A stretch of 64,000 nt of DNA, from the NCBI GenBank assembly GCA_024405895.1, contig JAKSNW010000003.1, positions 1 through 64,000 on the forward strand, given 5' to 3'. Source of the stretch: Paludibacteraceae bacterium (GTDB lineage Bacteria; Bacteroidota; Bacteroidia; Bacteroidales; Paludibacteraceae). A model generated the notes under the pieces. The model did not search any database. It was given only the letters and a program-made list of their open reading frames with translations, and was not told the DNA's origin. Position 1 is the first letter of the stretch. Each line of letters starts with the position of its first letter. Positions 25,178 through 33,634 of this stretch are shown piece by piece. A program made the translations under genes and the position numbers.

Positions 25178-26470
25178 TTATTCGTATACGTTGAGCAATT
25201 TACGAAGTTCCAACTGAGCGTTTACTACCTCAAGCAAAGCATTGATATAGTTGTTCTGGGCTGCAATGAGCTCGGTGCTGGCAGTGGTTACCTCAAGGCT
25301 TGACGAATAGCCATGGGCAAATTTTTCTGAGATATTCTGGAACACACGGAGTGATACGTCCATGTTATCTTTCTGGATAAGGAAGTTCTCATAGCTTGAT
25401 GAGAGGTTGAATTTCAATTGTTTGTCTTGGATAAGCAAATTGTCACGCATATCTTCCTGATTGTTGAGAGCCTCTTGGTAAGCAAGTTTTTTCTCGTGTA
25501 CTGAAGCAGCACGGCGACCACTTGACCACAATGGCACTGTGGCAGAAACACCGACAGCATTAGGAGGGGTCATGTTCATGCCCTGGTCCTTACCGAAATA
25601 GGTCTTGGCAGAATACTGATAGAAGGCGCTTACGGTTGGCAAGTAGTCCATGGCAGCCAAAGTCACCTGATTCTTTGAGAGTTTGGTGTTCTGCTCAAGC
25701 AGTTGATAAGTATAGTTTTTATCCAATGAGAGGTCGGTTTTGAGGAGTTTGAGCACCTCTTCAGCATTGAGGAGTTCTTCGATGGTTTGAGAAGGCTCGT
25801 AACGAACAGAGATGCCTGCGCCCAACTGAAGGGCAAAGCTGTTGTAAAGCACCTCAAGCATACGTTCAGTCTGGTTGATAGAACTGCGCATGCTTGCCAC
25901 CTGAACAGCCAGTTTGTCTGCCTCGGTACGTTCGCTTACGCCCACGCGTACAGCTTCGTTGGTGAAGTTCTGCAACTCATTCATATTGCCAAGGTTCTTT
26001 TTCAAGAGGTCGACGGTCTGCTCCATGGCAAGGATAGACATATATGAATATGTAACGTTGCTGAGGGTATTCTGTTCGGTCTGCTTGGCTGTGATGTCCG
26101 ACATCTCAACGGCAATGTTCTGAATCAAAGCGCCTACGATCTGTGCTCCGCTGAGAGCAATAGATGCAGTGATGTTGATAGTTCCAGATGGGTTCATAGG
26201 AATTTCAAATCCGCCCATATTCAGTTTATAACCACACATATTGCTGTAATCCAAGCCCATTTGAGCCTGAGGCAACATGCTTGCAATGGTTTGCCAACGG
26301 GCTGCCTCACTTTTCTGTACGTCCAGAGAAGCATTTTTCAGTTGACGATTGTGCTCCAGACACAGTTGCTGTGCCTCCGCAAGAGTCACGCTCTGACGGC
26401 GAATGGAGTCTTGTGCGCTGAGTGGCAGAAGACAAATCGATGCCACAATCAGCAGAAATACTTTCTTCAT
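25178..26470 (-). CDS. TolC-family outer-membrane channel
   Basis: 430 residues. Signal peptide (1-19, LSA-QDS), then two structurally repeated OEP halves with long helices (SVTLAEAQQLCLEHNRQLKNASLDVQKSEAARWQ; later YQEALNNQEDMRDNLLIQDKQLKFNLSSSYENFL) and barrel strands (PQAQMGLDYSNMCG, YLPTVSAFYQYSAKTYFG). The ending TASTELIAAQNNYINALLEVVNAQLELRKLLNVYE is characteristic. Exit duct for the RND pump encoded downstream. Starts 23 bp after the TetR gene. Confidence 0.95.
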   Translation of the reverse strand: MKKVFLLIVASICLLPLSAQDSIRRQSVTLAEAQQLCLEHNRQLKNASLDVQKSEAARWQTIASMLPQAQMGLDYSNMCGYKLNMGGFEIPMNPSGTINITASIALSGAQIVGALIQNIAVEMSDITAKQTEQNTLSNVTYSYMSILAMEQTVDLLKKNLGNMNELQNFTNEAVRVGVSERTEADKLAVQVASMRSSINQTERMLEVLYNSFALQLGAGISVRYEPSQTIEELLNAEEVLKLLKTDLSLDKNYTYQLLEQNTKLSKNQVTLAAMDYLPTVSAFYQYSAKTYFGKDQGMNMTPPNAVGVSATVPLWSSGRRAASVHEKKLAYQEALNNQEDMRDNLLIQDKQLKFNLSSSYENFLIQKDNMDVSLRVFQNISEKFAHGYSSSLEVTTASTELIAAQNNYINALLEVVNAQLELRKLLNVYE

Positions 26471-26493
26471 TGTTAAAATACTGATATCTTTAG

Positions 26494-27099
26494 TTATAAT
26501 TTTTCTTCTTTTTTCGATTGGAGAAGCTGTTCGTAGTATTCCATTCCCTTGGCATTGAGCAACATTCTCAGGAAGAGGTCAATCAAATCCTTTGGGGTGC
26601 AAAGTTTCTCCTTGCCGATTTTACGGAAAGCCGACGGGGTAAGCAATGAGAGTGCGGCAACGATGAGTTCGAAGTTGATATCGTTACGGACAACACCCTG
26701 AGCCTGACCTTTTTTGATAACAGCCTCCGTATAGGCGCGAACTTCCTTATTCTTCAACTCGGCATGACGGGCACGTACATCGGGATAATACTTCTCGATA
26801 TCATAGAGCACATTCATCGTACTCTTGTCCTCCATCATCCGCTGTGCTTTGGTGGCACTTCCCTGCAAGTAGTCGATTACATTGCCTGGGTAGTTCTCCA
26901 CAGCCTCAACGATAACAGAAGATTTGCATTCGTTATTCATCAAACCGTCTACAAGGTCTTCTTTTGACGCAAAAAGGGTGTAGAACGTCTTCTTGGAGAT
27001 ATGCACCTCATTGCAGATATCCAAGACCGACACTCGTCTAACTCCATATTTCACAAAGAGTTCCCAAGCGGTCTGCAAAATTTGCTTCCTTTGTTCCAT
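26494..27099 (-). CDS. TetR/AcrR-family regulator of the efflux operon
   Basis: 201 residues. The N-terminal TetR helix-turn-helix is clear: KQILQTAWELFVKYGVRRVSVLDICNEVHISKKTFYTLFASKEDLVDGLM (about 5-55). The C-terminal ligand domain is unassigned. It is the first gene of the TetR-TolC-OMP-MFP-RND transcript and very likely represses it. A -7-like TATTTTTG lies on the minus strand at 27118-27125, 19 bp before the ATG. No palindromic operator was confirmed. Confidence 0.92.
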   Translation of the reverse strand: MEQRKQILQTAWELFVKYGVRRVSVLDICNEVHISKKTFYTLFASKEDLVDGLMNNECKSSVIVEAVENYPGNVIDYLQGSATKAQRMMEDKSTMNVLYDIEKYYPDVRARHAELKNKEVRAYTEAVIKKGQAQGVVRNDINFELIVAALSLLTPSAFRKIGKEKLCTPKDLIDLFLRMLLNAKGMEYYEQLLQSKKEEKL

Positions 27100-27810
27100 T
27101 TATTCGAATTTGGGACGCAAAAATACACTCTTTAATTTAAGTATGCTCACATTGAAGGTATAATTTTCTATAAATATTTCAAAGCAATAAATAACATGCT
27201 GACACATAAACAGTTCCAAAGTACCCGAAAATTACTTGAGTTTCCAAGTTCCATTTTTAGCCGCAAAAACGAACTGATTTTTACACTAAAAACGCCACAA
27301 AAAACGCAACGAAAAACTGGAATTTTTTATTGAAACTTTTGACGACCAAACCATCATCTCCCAATCGGATTTCATTGCTTCAGAAAACGATTCGGCAGTA
27401 CCTATTTTTTATTTAAGAACAGACAATGCGAAACGAACTTGTCCAGTTCCATTTCCCGAACAGATCCAACCAAACAATCCGGTTCTTTCATTTTATAATA
27501 ATCCCGTCAACCCGAACGAGGAGCTCCTTCTACAAACCGAAATCATCCCAAGCAAATGGATTGCCACAGTTTTTCATCGTGAGGAATCCTACAACTTACG
27601 CAATATCAACCCCATTCCCCCACTGCTCTGCCCTATCTCAAAACAAATGAAAAAATATCGCTCGAAAAGGACAAAAAACGAAAAGATTTCACTACCTTTG
27701 CACGATTAAAATTGCGAGCAGACTATGCACTTGAGAACACCTCAAAATGGTTTGCAAACAACTGAACAACAAGAAAATAATAAAATAAAAAATTTAATAC
27801 AATAGTTGTC
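27100..27810. other. Divergent intergenic region, no gene seen
   Basis: About 700 bp between the TetR gene and the carboxyltransferase gene. It contains the minus-strand -7-like box near 27118 and a plus-strand -7 box TACCTTTG at 27693-27700, which would give a leader of about 100 nt for the downstream gene. One 74-codon frame (27426-27650) has no RBS, no recognisable family and skewed composition, and is not called. Confidence 0.55.
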
Positions 27811-29592
27811 ATGGCTACAAAAAACTGCAAAAAGAGAGAAATCCAATTCTCTCTTGTTTATCGCGACATGTGGCAATCATCAGGCAAATACGTGCCACGC
27901 AAAGACCAATTGGCTAAAATCGCTCCTGTCATCATCGACATGGGCTGCTTTGCTCGCGTAGAGACCAACGGTGGTGCCTCAGAGCAGGTTAACTTGCTTT
28001 ACGGTGAGAACCCTAACCTCGCTGTTCGCACATTCACCAAACCATTCAACGAAGTCGGCATCAAGACACACATGCTTGACCGTGGCTTGAACGCTCTCCG
28101 CATGAACCCAGTTCCTGCTGACGTTCGTGAGTTGATGTACAAGGTGAAACACGCACAAGGCACAAACATCACACGTATCTTCTGCGGTCTTAACGACCCA
28201 CGCAACATCATCCCTTCAATCAAATGGGCAAAGGCTGCCGGCATGACCGCTCAGGCAACCATGTGTATGACCTACTCAGACGTACACACCATTGAGTACT
28301 ACTGCAACCTCGCTGAAGAACTCATCGCAGGCGGTGCAGAGGAGATCTGCTTGAAGGATATGGCTGGTATCGGCCGTCCAGTGATGCTCGGCGAAATCGT
28401 ACGCTACATCAAGGAGAAACACCCAGAGATCGTTATCCAATATCACGGCCACTCAGGCCCAGGTTTCTCAACTGCTTCAATGCTCGAAGTAGCAAAAGCA
28501 GGTTGCGACGTTCTCGACGTTGCTATGGAACCACTCTCATGGGGTAAGGTTCACCCAGACGTAATCACCATCCAAGCTATGTTGAAAGACGCTGGCTTCC
28601 AAGTTCCAGAAATCAACATGAACGCTTACATGGAGGCTCGCTCACTCACACAGTCATTCATGGACGACTTCTTGGGCTACTGGATCGATCCAAAGAACTC
28701 ACTCATGTCATCACTCCTCGTAGGCTGTGGTCTCCCAGGCGGTATGATGGGTTCATTGATGGCCGACCTCAAAGGTATGCACGCTGCCATCAACGCCAAC
28801 CTCAAGAAACGTGGCAACAAAGAACTCAACGAGGACGAACTCCTTGTTGAACTCTTCAACGAAGTACAACGTATCTGGCCTATGCTCGGTACTCCTTGCT
28901 TGGTAACTCCATTCTCACAATATGTGAAGAACGCTGCCTTGATGAACATCTACTCACGCTCAATGGGCGAAAAAGAGTTCACACGCATGGACCCAGCTAT
29001 GTGGGGCATGATCCTCGGCAAATCTGGTAAACTCCCTGGCAAACTCGCTCCAGAAATCGTTGAGTTGGCTAAAGAGAAAGGCTTCGAATTCTACACCGGC
29101 GACCCTCAAGAACTCTATCCAAACGCATTGCCTCACTTCATCGAGGAAATGGAGAAACTCGGCTGGGATCGTGGTCAAGACGACGAAGAACTCTTCGAGT
29201 TTGCTATGCACGAGAAACAGTATCGTGAATTCAAATCTGGCGAGGCTAAGAAGAACTTCAACAAGGAACTCGAGGCTAAGAAAGCAGCTAAATTGACTGC
29301 TGGTGGCGCTGTTAACTACAGCTTGCTCCGTCACCCACAGGCTAAAGCCGTTAAGGCTCCAGTTGCTGGTCAGATGATGTGGGACTTCGAAGGCAACAAG
29401 ATGAACCTCATCAACAACTTCCCAGTTCTCGTTAAAGGCAAAGCTTACAACGAAGGCGAAACCCTCTGCGCAGTTCAAAGCAACGACGGTCTCGAAGTTG
29501 TTAAAGCAGAATGCGCTGGCAGAATCGTTGAGGCTTGCAAAGGCCAAGGCGAAGCAGTCAACAAAGGCGACATCATCGCTCTCGTTGAATAA
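27811..29592 (+). CDS. Pyruvate/oxaloacetate carboxyltransferase-type protein with non-canonical biotin domain
   Basis: 593 residues. The N-terminal carboxyltransferase TIM barrel (about 1-300) keeps the metal and carbamyl-lysine motifs RDMWQS, CLKDMAG and YHGHSGPG, but RGQN is RGLN. A conserved PYC_OADA-like region follows (about 300-480). The last 80 residues are a biotinyl/lipoyl-like domain (KAPVAGQMMWDFEGN ... VLVKGKAYNEGETLCAVQSNDGLEVVKAECAGRI), yet where AMKM should stand the hairpin reads SNDGLE, so no lysine is available for biotin. Strongly biased codons suggest very high expression. It may need a separate biotin carrier, or do something other than carboxyl transfer. Confidence 0.85.
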   Translation: MATKNCKKREIQFSLVYRDMWQSSGKYVPRKDQLAKIAPVIIDMGCFARVETNGGASEQVNLLYGENPNLAVRTFTKPFNEVGIKTHMLDRGLNALRMNPVPADVRELMYKVKHAQGTNITRIFCGLNDPRNIIPSIKWAKAAGMTAQATMCMTYSDVHTIEYYCNLAEELIAGGAEEICLKDMAGIGRPVMLGEIVRYIKEKHPEIVIQYHGHSGPGFSTASMLEVAKAGCDVLDVAMEPLSWGKVHPDVITIQAMLKDAGFQVPEINMNAYMEARSLTQSFMDDFLGYWIDPKNSLMSSLLVGCGLPGGMMGSLMADLKGMHAAINANLKKRGNKELNEDELLVELFNEVQRIWPMLGTPCLVTPFSQYVKNAALMNIYSRSMGEKEFTRMDPAMWGMILGKSGKLPGKLAPEIVELAKEKGFEFYTGDPQELYPNALPHFIEEMEKLGWDRGQDDEELFEFAMHEKQYREFKSGEAKKNFNKELEAKKAAKLTAGGAVNYSLLRHPQAKAVKAPVAGQMMWDFEGNKMNLINNFPVLVKGKAYNEGETLCAVQSNDGLEVVKAECAGRIVEACKGQGEAVNKGDIIALVE

Positions 29593-29618
29593 TACGCAAC
29601 TTAGCACTTCATTATACG

Positions 29619-29655
29619 GAAGCCATCTCCACCTCGGAGGTGGCTTTCTTTTTTA
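29619..29655 (+). terminator. Terminator after the carboxyltransferase gene
   Basis: AAGCCA (29620-29625) with inner CCACCT pairs with AGGTGGCTT (29638-29646), followed by TCTTTTTT. Confidence 0.9.
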
Positions 29656-29687
29656 CTGAAAACACCAGAAAAAGCGAGACAAAAAGA

Positions 29688-29719
29688 TTTGTTCATTCGC
29701 TCAAAAATCATTACCTTTG
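29688..29719 (+). promoter_or_regulatory. manA: Promoter for manA-phosphomutase operon
   Basis: TTTG (29688-29691), 20-bp spacer, TACCTTTG (29712-29719). Perfect consensus, 26 bp before the ATG at 29746. It rules out the longer in-frame start at 29689. Confidence 0.88.
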
Positions 29720-29745
29720 CACACTATATTTATTTAGGAAACCAA

Positions 29746-30717
29746 ATGCAGTTATATCCGCTAAAATTCCAGCCTCTGCCTAAGGAGAGAATCTGGGGAG
29801 GAACGCGTCTGAATCAGATTGCCAACCACCAATCCGCCAACTCACACATTGGCGAGACTTGGGATGTGTCCGCCCTTGAAGACAACGACTCCGAGGTTGT
29901 GAACGGTTTTCTCGCTGAAAACACCCTATCCGAACTGCTTGAGGTCTACATGTCCGATCTCGTTGGCGACAAGGCCTATTGCAAACACGGCAACAGATTT
30001 CCACTTCTGGTAAAACTCCTTGACGCCACAGACAAACTCTCCGTTCAGGTTCACCCCAACGACGAGATGGCCCAAGCCAACGGCGAGCCCAACGGCAAGA
30101 CCGAGATGTGGTACGTCCTGGAAGCCGACGAAGACGCTGAGGTCATCCTCGGTTTCAACAAAGAGGTAACGAAGGAGGAACTGGAAGAAAGGATGCAGAA
30201 CCAGACTTTCTCCGAGGTTCTCAACTACCAGAAAGTGGCAAAAGGCGATGTGGTATTCATCCCCGCAGGCACCGTCCACGCCATCGGCAAGGGATGTATG
30301 ATGCTTGAGATTCAGCAGGCTTCTGACACTACCTACCGACTCTACGACTACGACCGACTCCAAAAGAACGGACAGCCACGTCAACTCCACACGAAACAAG
30401 CCTTCGAAGCTATCGACTATAAGAATTGGGAACACACCATCACCCACACCCACGGCATCGAAGAGATTGAGGATGTGATAGACTGCGACTATTTCACTTG
30501 CAACCTCCTCCATTTCAAGAACCCAAAGGAATACGATATCTCCGACATCGATTCCATGGTGCTGCTGAGTGTAGTGGAAGGCTCCGTGGAGATCACCTAC
30601 GAAGAGGGAAAAATCACTCTGGAACGTGGTGAGACGACCTTGATTCCCGCTGCCGTAGAGACATTGACGATTCTCCCGGAAGGCGAAGCCAAACTGCTTG
30701 AAACCTATATCAAATAA
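29746..30717 (+). CDS. manA: Mannose-6-phosphate isomerase, class I
   Basis: 323 residues from ATG 29746 (MQLYPLKFQPLPKERIWGG). Cupin-type zinc enzyme: the metal block SVQVHPND, the downstream KTEMWYVLEAD, and GDVVFIPAGTVHAIG with the third ligand are present. It is the short Firmicutes/Bacteroidota form. It interconverts fructose-6-P and mannose-6-P and is cotranscribed with the phosphohexomutase gene 20 bp downstream, a sensible pairing for sugar-nucleotide supply. Confidence 0.95.
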   Translation: MQLYPLKFQPLPKERIWGGTRLNQIANHQSANSHIGETWDVSALEDNDSEVVNGFLAENTLSELLEVYMSDLVGDKAYCKHGNRFPLLVKLLDATDKLSVQVHPNDEMAQANGEPNGKTEMWYVLEADEDAEVILGFNKEVTKEELEERMQNQTFSEVLNYQKVAKGDVVFIPAGTVHAIGKGCMMLEIQQASDTTYRLYDYDRLQKNGQPRQLHTKQAFEAIDYKNWEHTITHTHGIEEIEDVIDCDYFTCNLLHFKNPKEYDISDIDSMVLLSVVEGSVEITYEEGKITLERGETTLIPAAVETLTILPEGEAKLLETYIK

Positions 30718-30737
30718 CCCGAAACAAAAAGACTACA

Positions 30738-32483
30738 ATGGATACAAATCTTCTTGAACAAGTCAGAGCCAAAGCCGAAGCATGGCTCAACGGACCTTAC
30801 GACGAAAACACCAAGGCAGACATCAAAAAGATGCTCGCCGACAGCGATACAACCAACCTCGTAGAGAGTTTCTACAAAGACCTCGAGTTCGGTACCGGTG
30901 GTCTGCGTGGCATCATGGGTGCCGGCAGCAACCGCATGAACATCTATACCGTAGGCGGTGCTACCCAAGGTTTGGCCAACTATCTCAAGAAAGAGTTCAA
31001 GAACAGAAAGGAAATCAGCGTCGTTGTCGGCCATGACTGCCGCAACAACAGCCGTCTCTTTGCTGAGACCGTTGCCAACATCTTCTCTGCCAACGGCATC
31101 AAGGTCTATCTCTTTGAAGACCTCCGCCCTACCCCAGAACTCTCATTTGCTATCCGTCACCTCGGTTGTCAAAGCGGTGTCAACATCACTGCCAGCCACA
31201 ACCCTAAAGAATACAACGGCTACAAAGCCTACTGGGAGGATGGAGCACAAATCATTGCTCCTCACGACGTAAACATCATTGCCGAAGTGGGCAAAATCAC
31301 TTCTCCAAGCGAAATCAAGTTTGAAGGCAACCCTGCCCTCATCCAATCTATCGGCGAAGAAGTAGATGCTGCTTATTTGAAAGCAGTTCATAGCGTGATG
31401 CTTACCCCAGACTGCGTAAAGAAGCACAACGACCTGAAGATTGTCTACACCCCAATTCACGGCACAGGCATCACCATGGTACCTCGTTGTCTGAAGGAGA
31501 TGGGCTTTAATAATGTAAGCCTCGTGGAAGAGCAGACCGTCATCAGCGGCAACTTCCCAACCGTTGTCTCCCCTAACCCAGAGGAGCCAGCAGCCCTCAA
31601 TATGGCCATCGAGAAAGCCAAGAAGATTGACGCAGACATCGTGATGGCTTCCGACCCGGATGCCGACCGCATGGGCATCGCCGTCAAGAACAACGAAGGC
31701 GAATGGGTGCTCATCAACGGCAATCAGACCATGCTGATGTTTACCTATTATATCATCACTCGCAAACGTCAGACCGGCACTTTGACCGACAAGGACTACA
31801 TGGTAAAGACCATCGTAACCACCGAGTTGGCACAGAAAATCTGTCAGGCAAACAATGTACCTATGTATGATTGCTACACTGGCTTCAAATGGATTGCAGC
31901 CGTAGTTCGCGAGAAGGAGCAGACCATGAACTATATCGGCGGTGGCGAAGAGAGTTACGGCTACATGCCTGCCGACTTCGTTCGCGACAAAGACAGTGTA
32001 GTCTGCTGCGCCTTGATGGCAGAGATGACCGCATGGGCCAAGGAACAAGGCAAGACTATCTTCCAACTCTTGCAAGACATATATATAGAGTATGGCTTCA
32101 GTTTTGAGAAAGGTATCTCCATCGTCCGCCAAGGCAAGAGCGGCGCAGAAGAGATTACTGCCATGATGAAGAACTACCGCGAGAATGGTCCGAAAGAGAT
32201 TGCTGGCGACAAAATTGTCATCGTAAAAGACTACCAGACTCTGAAAGCTACCAATCTCATCACCGGCACAACCGAAGTTCTGGATTTTCCAACCACCTCA
32301 AACGTGCTGCAATATTTCACTGAGAATGGTTTGAAGGTATCCGTACGTCCTTCTGGCACAGAGCCAAAAATCAAATACTACATCGAAATTCAAGGCAAGA
32401 TGCAGACCCGTGACGACTACAACCGCCTGACCAAAGAAGCTCAGGACATGATAGCCAACATCAAAGCATCACTCAGCATCTAA
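30738..32483 (+). CDS. Phospho-sugar mutase (phosphoglucomutase/phosphomannomutase)
   Basis: 581 residues, the long PgcA-like form. The four family motifs are in order: the phosphoserine loop TASHNPKEYNGYK, the Mg2+ loop DPDADRMGIAV, the sugar-specificity loop GGEESYGYMP, and the phosphate-binding loop RPSGTEPKIKYY near the C-terminus. The GEES loop does not separate Glc from Man substrates. Second gene of the operon with manA. Confidence 0.95.
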   Translation: MDTNLLEQVRAKAEAWLNGPYDENTKADIKKMLADSDTTNLVESFYKDLEFGTGGLRGIMGAGSNRMNIYTVGGATQGLANYLKKEFKNRKEISVVVGHDCRNNSRLFAETVANIFSANGIKVYLFEDLRPTPELSFAIRHLGCQSGVNITASHNPKEYNGYKAYWEDGAQIIAPHDVNIIAEVGKITSPSEIKFEGNPALIQSIGEEVDAAYLKAVHSVMLTPDCVKKHNDLKIVYTPIHGTGITMVPRCLKEMGFNNVSLVEEQTVISGNFPTVVSPNPEEPAALNMAIEKAKKIDADIVMASDPDADRMGIAVKNNEGEWVLINGNQTMLMFTYYIITRKRQTGTLTDKDYMVKTIVTTELAQKICQANNVPMYDCYTGFKWIAAVVREKEQTMNYIGGGEESYGYMPADFVRDKDSVVCCALMAEMTAWAKEQGKTIFQLLQDIYIEYGFSFEKGISIVRQGKSGAEEITAMMKNYRENGPKEIAGDKIVIVKDYQTLKATNLITGTTEVLDFPTTSNVLQYFTENGLKVSVRPSGTEPKIKYYIEIQGKMQTRDDYNRLTKEAQDMIANIKASLSI

Positions 32484-32531
32484 CCGTCAACTGTAGAGTG
32501 TAAACTTTTATACATATTCGTATTGCACGGA
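32484..32531. other. Short gap before the RNA promoter
   Basis: Nothing recognisable beyond the end of the mutase gene. No clear terminator hairpin follows it, so read-through into the RNA region is possible. Confidence 0.4.
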
Positions 32532-32563
32532 TTTGGCGCTTAAGGTAAAATACACTATCTTTG
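32532..32563 (+). promoter_or_regulatory. Promoter of the intergenic RNA
   Basis: TTTG (32532-32535), 20-bp spacer, TATCTTTG (32556-32563). A perfect consensus promoter with no coding gene within 400 bp and a terminator 230 bp downstream. Confidence 0.87.
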
Positions 32564-32569
32564 CATAAC

Positions 32570-32830
32570 GAAACAACACAGACCAAAGAGTTGGTCGTGC
32601 CACCAAGAGAACAGGAAAATTCTACAAACTAAATCAACTTACCAGGTGAAGCCTTTCTACAATGGCGGGCTGCAGCTTACATCCGTAAGACCCTCTTCGC
32701 GAGGCAAGCAGATTACAGAATAGACGGGCAACCTAAATCCTATTTTATTAGGAATTTTTCTCTGCACAACGGTGGTACGACTTTCAAAATAAAGTGAGAG
32801 ACCGCAACAGAAACGGCCTCTCATTTTTTA
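32570..32830 (+). ncRNA. Structured non-coding RNA, class not recognised
   Basis: About 260 nt between a perfect promoter and a rho-independent terminator, without a coding frame. Predicted elements read from the sequence: hairpin GACCAA-AGAG-TTGGTC (32581-32596). A long-range closing helix GTGCCACC (32597-32604) with GGTGGTAC (32771-32778) pairs fully with one G-U. Two further hairpins are CCTC (32692-32695)/GAGG (32701-32704), enclosed by GTAA/TTAC, and TCCTA/TAGGA (about 32738-32753). It lacks the GGAAAGTCCG signature of RNase P and any tRNA-like end of tmRNA. A 6S-like or SRP-like RNA is possible but unproven. Confidence 0.62.
32795..32830 (+). terminator. Terminator of the intergenic RNA
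   Basis: TGAGAG-A-CCG pairs with CGG-C-CTCTCA (32795-32823) with a single mismatch, followed by seven T residues. Confidence 0.9.
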
Positions 32831-32840
32831 TACCGAAACA

Positions 32841-32872
32841 CTTGGACAATCAAATAAAAAATTGTACTTTTG
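32841..32872 (+). promoter_or_regulatory. rplY: Promoter for rplY
   Basis: CTTG (32841-32844), 20-bp spacer, TACTTTTG (32865-32872). Close to consensus and immediately after the RNA terminator. It leaves a leader of about 95 nt before the rplY ATG. Confidence 0.8.
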
Positions 32873-32892
32873 CACGCTTTTTCTTTCCAGCA

Positions 32893-32959
32893 TCGTGTGA
32901 TGGGAAATTAGAGCAAAATACTAATTTTGAGTAACACACGAACTCTCGCAAGAGGGTTC
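32893..32959 (+). promoter_or_regulatory. Structured 5' leader of rplY
   Basis: TCGTGTG (32893-32899) pairs with CACACGA (32935-32941), enclosing a perfect inner stem AAATTAG (32905-32911)/CTAATTT (32921-32927). A second hairpin GAAC-t-CTC-GCAA-GAG-g-GTTC (32940-32959) overlaps the first by two bases, so the two could be alternatives. It stops 16 nt before the ATG, near the RBS. Candidate autogenous ribosomal-protein leader. The binding protein is inferred. Confidence 0.6.
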
Positions 32960-32975
32960 AAAAAAAGAACAAACA

Positions 32976-33620
32976 ATGAAAAAATTTCAACTTGAAGGTA
33001 CACCAAGAACCGATCTTGGCAAAAAAGGCACTAAAGCCGTTCGTAATCAAGGCCTCATCCCAGCAGTTATCTATGGTGGTGAATCAGTAGAATTGCCATT
33101 CACAGGCAAACTCGAAGAAGGCGAGCAACTCATCGAGCGCGAAGGCAAAGGTATGATCGTTCGTTCATTCCAAGTAACAGAAGAAGGCGTTCGCAAACTC
33201 GTTTATTCACCAGACATCTTCGAAGTAGAACTCACTATCGCTGGTAAAAAATACCAATCAGTAATGCGTGAACTCCAATTCCACCCAGTTAGCGACAAAC
33301 TCCTCCACATGGACTTCTTGGAAGTTGTTGCCAACAAACCTGTAATGATGGAAGTTCCAGTTCAACTCACTGGCCACGCTGCTGGTGTACGCGCTGGTGG
33401 TAAACTTTCTCTCTCAATGCGCAAACTCAGAGTTAAAGGCATGATTGAGAACATCCCAGAAAAAATCGTTATCGACGTTACCAACCTCGAACTTGGCAAA
33501 ACAATCCAAGTTAAAGACGTTCAGGTTGAGAACCTCACCCTTATGAACGCTTCTAACGCTGTTGTCTGCACAGTACTCGTAACTCGTGCTGCTCAATCAG
33601 CTGCTGCACAACAAGCATAA
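32976..33620 (+). CDS. rplY: 50S ribosomal protein L25/general stress protein Ctc
   Basis: 214 residues, the long CTC-type L25. The N-terminal L25 domain (FQLEGTPRTDLGKKGTKAVRNQGLIPAVIYGG, later HMDFLEVVANKPVMMEVPVQLTGHAAGV) binds 5S rRNA. The C-terminal TL5-type domain (about 100-190) follows, then an Ala/Gln tail. The codon use is strongly biased, as in the carboxyltransferase gene, consistent with very high expression. pth follows 14 bp later, the classic rplY-pth pair. Confidence 0.96.
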   Translation: MKKFQLEGTPRTDLGKKGTKAVRNQGLIPAVIYGGESVELPFTGKLEEGEQLIEREGKGMIVRSFQVTEEGVRKLVYSPDIFEVELTIAGKKYQSVMRELQFHPVSDKLLHMDFLEVVANKPVMMEVPVQLTGHAAGVRAGGKLSLSMRKLRVKGMIENIPEKIVIDVTNLELGKTIQVKDVQVENLTLMNASNAVVCTVLVTRAAQSAAAQQA

Positions 33621-33634
33621 GGTAATCCCTTCCG

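Noticed and set aside
31143..32132. Minus-strand frame of 329 codons opposite the phosphohexomutase
   Set aside because: Antisense shadow of a gene with all four family motifs intact.
32570..32830. Assignment of the intergenic RNA as RNase P RNA, tmRNA or SRP RNA
   Set aside because: The conserved RNase P core (GGAAAGTCCG) and a tRNA-like 3' end are absent, and the AAGCAG near 32706 is too little to claim an SRP domain IV.
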